The translations under genes were made by a program, and so were the position numbers. The notes beneath the pieces were generated by a model. It was not told the origin of the DNA, made no database searches, and saw nothing but the letters and a program-made list of their open reading frames with translations. From assembly GCA_030374765.1 (NCBI GenBank), contig JARGXX010000071.1, positions 2,046,001 to 2,110,000 on the forward strand: 64,000 nucleotides of DNA. The letters are read 5' to 3'. The DNA comes from Agarophyton chilense (lineage: Eukaryota; Rhodophyta; Florideophyceae; Gracilariales; Gracilariaceae). Each line of letters starts with the position of its first letter. The stretch's first letter is position 1. This document shows, one piece after another, positions 62,705 to 64,000 of this stretch.

Positions 62705-64000
62705 CTAAAGCGCAACAAGCAGCACAGAGAGCAGAATGATGCATGTGATAGCCGCCAGAATCGGTGTCAATCCAGCCCCGACCAATATGTTTGTCAGCGT
62801 TTGCCAATTGACATGAGAAGCACTCGCCAATTGCACGCCAACCACGGCACCCACAACCGCATGTGAAGTCGATACAGGCAGCCCAAACGAAGACGCCATC
62901 AGCACAGAACAAGCCGCCGCAAACTGCGCCGGAAAAGCCCGTGCAAATGTCCAAGGCTTCGAGCTCAGAGACTTTTCCCCACTGCCTCCTATTGTGGCGA
63001 TCACTCTTGCCCCGAAGATACTTAATCCGAGCGCTATTGCTACCCCCCCGGTGCACAGCACTCCCAAGAGAACACTACGCTGTACAGTATCTATCTTTCC
63101 GTCACTAACAGTGATCAGATAGTAGCGCAAGATCATTATGAACGGTCCAACACCATTGGAAACATCGTTGCTTCCGTGCGCGAACGATAAAGCTGGCACC
63201 GTCGTCACCAAAAGCGCTCCAAAGTACCACGAGTTTTCTGTTAGCGCAATCTTCTTCGGTCGCAACAATCTCGCCATTCCATAGTTTGTATCCGCCTCTT
63301 CTGGCTCTTCGTCAGATCCGTCAGTCTGATCCTCGGCAAATAACTTAGCTGAATGTTCGGGCAACGATTCCGAGGCCAGTTTCTCATATTCGCCATTCAC
63401 CACCAGCCATCCGCCAACAAACCCGAGCGCAAAAGCCATAGTTAGCCCAGTGAAAAAGTTGCATCTTGAGGGATGTTCACTACCGGAAATTTGCACCAGA
63501 GAATCGGTTAACACACCTGCAACAGCTGCAGCTGTGAGCCCGGCTAAACTTGGCGCAACGACGTAGTTGAAGCGCTTGCCCCGTAGCGCCAGACTTGTGA
63601 GATGTAACAAAAAGAATCCTAGAACGCAGCCTAACAGCGGAGACACAATCCAAGCAGTAGCTATTTGGTATAGCTTCTGCCAGTGCAACGAGCCTGGGCC
63701 GTTCAGCAGTACTGCTGCACCAGCTACTGCACCGACAACTGCGTGCGTAGAAGAAAGAGGCAGCGCGAGCACAGTTCCGATGAAGATGATTGTCATCGCG
63801 GAGAGTAGCACACACAAGAATGCCATAGCGGCTTCATATGAGGACGGGTCTTCTGCAAGAGAAGGTGAAACCCCTTTTGAAAGCGTGTGTGCAACTCGGG
63901 ATCCGGCCAGTGATGCGCCGAGAATGTTGCAAGTGGCAGCTAGCATTATTGCCGTTCGAGTGGAAAGGGCGCCACTCCCAATGGGGACTCCAACAGAATT
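62705..64000 (-). CDS. PiT-family inorganic phosphate symporter, 5' end beyond the window
   Basis: 431 residues are visible, open to the right edge, and the start is outside. The first visible residues, NSVGVPIGSGALSTRTAIML, continue the PiT signature (G-A-N-D-V-A-N...G-S-x-A-L). The PD001131-type duplicate is present: LPLSSTHAVVGAVAGAAVLL and later GLPVSTSHAVVGAVVGVQLA. The second signature is PALSFAHGSNDVSNGVGPFI (G-S-N-D-V-x-N). A cytoplasmic acidic loop (EDQTDGSDEEPEEADTNYGM) sits between the halves, with about ten hydrophobic segments overall. PiT proteins (PHO4, SLC20) take up phosphate with sodium or protons. Whether it sits in the plasma, plastid or mitochondrial membrane is unclear. 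Confidence 0.95.
   Translation of the reverse strand, partial: NSVGVPIGSGALSTRTAIMLAATCNILGASLAGSRVAHTLSKGVSPSLAEDPSSYEAAMAFLCVLLSAMTIIFIGTVLALPLSSTHAVVGAVAGAAVLLNGPGSLHWQKLYQIATAWIVSPLLGCVLGFFLLHLTSLALRGKRFNYVVAPSLAGLTAAAVAGVLTDSLVQISGSEHPSRCNFFTGLTMAFALGFVGGWLVVNGEYEKLASESLPEHSAKLFAEDQTDGSDEEPEEADTNYGMARLLRPKKIALTENSWYFGALLVTTVPALSFAHGSNDVSNGVGPFIMILRYYLITVSDGKIDTVQRSVLLGVLCTGGVAIALGLSIFGARVIATIGGSGEKSLSSKPWTFARAFPAQFAAACSVLMASSFGLPVSTSHAVVGAVVGVQLASASHVNWQTLTNILVGAGLTPILAAITCIILLSVLLVAL

Noticed and set aside
1..64000. CRISPR array, bacterial operon or phage region
   Set aside because: No direct-repeat/spacer array; genes have spliceosomal introns and eukaryotic families, so the window is nuclear eukaryotic.

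Overview
This is a eukaryotic nuclear window in two unlike halves. From 1 to about 29.3 kb it is a transposon graveyard with no intact host gene that I can support. From about 29.7 kb to the right edge it is a compact gene-rich block on both strands. Genes there have zero to two short introns with GT..AG ends (47 to 210 bp), and spacers are usually a few hundred bp. The host genes are conserved eukaryotic ones: RBX1, TRAX, a Qbc-SNARE, NOL6/UTP22, proteasome beta-6, augmin HAUS5, PP2C, XPNPEP3 and a mitochondrial carrier. With them are plastid- or bacterial-type nuclear genes: asparaginyl-tRNA synthetase with an N-terminal FVSP-containing leader, RNase P protein RnpA, and a family-4 uracil-DNA glycosylase. 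A compact genome, few introns, many LTR elements and genes of organellar origin suggest an alga, most likely a red alga. That is inference; no marker in the window proves it.

Left half, in order: the 3' end of an unknown ORF (3-200); an alpha/beta-hydrolase pseudogene (1372-2410) whose last exon has a second diverged copy upstream; pyrimidine-rich DNA with decayed ORFs (3.4-7.2 kb); a large decayed minus-strand transposase-like gene (7.5-10.7 kb) split by a solo LTR (8038-8490); a complete but broken Ty3/gypsy chromovirus (11192-20298) with 447-bp LTRs, an ATGGT target duplication, primer-binding site, polypurine tract, gag, protease, reverse transcriptase, most of RNase H missing, integrase with chromodomain, and an antisense ORF region; a tandem array punctuated by splice-site-like motifs (20.4-21.4 kb); a gene fragment (21993-22250); an LTR-like block (22.5-23.2 kb); a decayed MULE/FAR1-type transposase with a SWIM finger (23.2-26.0 kb); and a 2156-bp Tc1/mariner-superfamily element with TA duplications and DDD transposase remnants (27090-29245).

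Right half, in order: a two-exon unknown gene (-), RnpA (+), XPNPEP3 (-), RBX1 (+), HAUS5 (+), mitochondrial carrier (+), UDG (-), PP2C (-), two small two-exon genes (+), TRAX (+), Qbc-SNARE (-), NOL6 (-), mitochondrial bL32 (+), a cyclin (+) overlapping tail-to-tail with a TIGR04282-type glycosyltransferase (-), an SDR (+), an unknown putative organellar protein (-), a putative secreted Cys-rich protein (+), AsnRS (+), proteasome beta-6 (-), and a PiT phosphate/sodium symporter (-) running off the right edge. No operon logic is expected. NOL6 and bL32 form a head-to-head pair.
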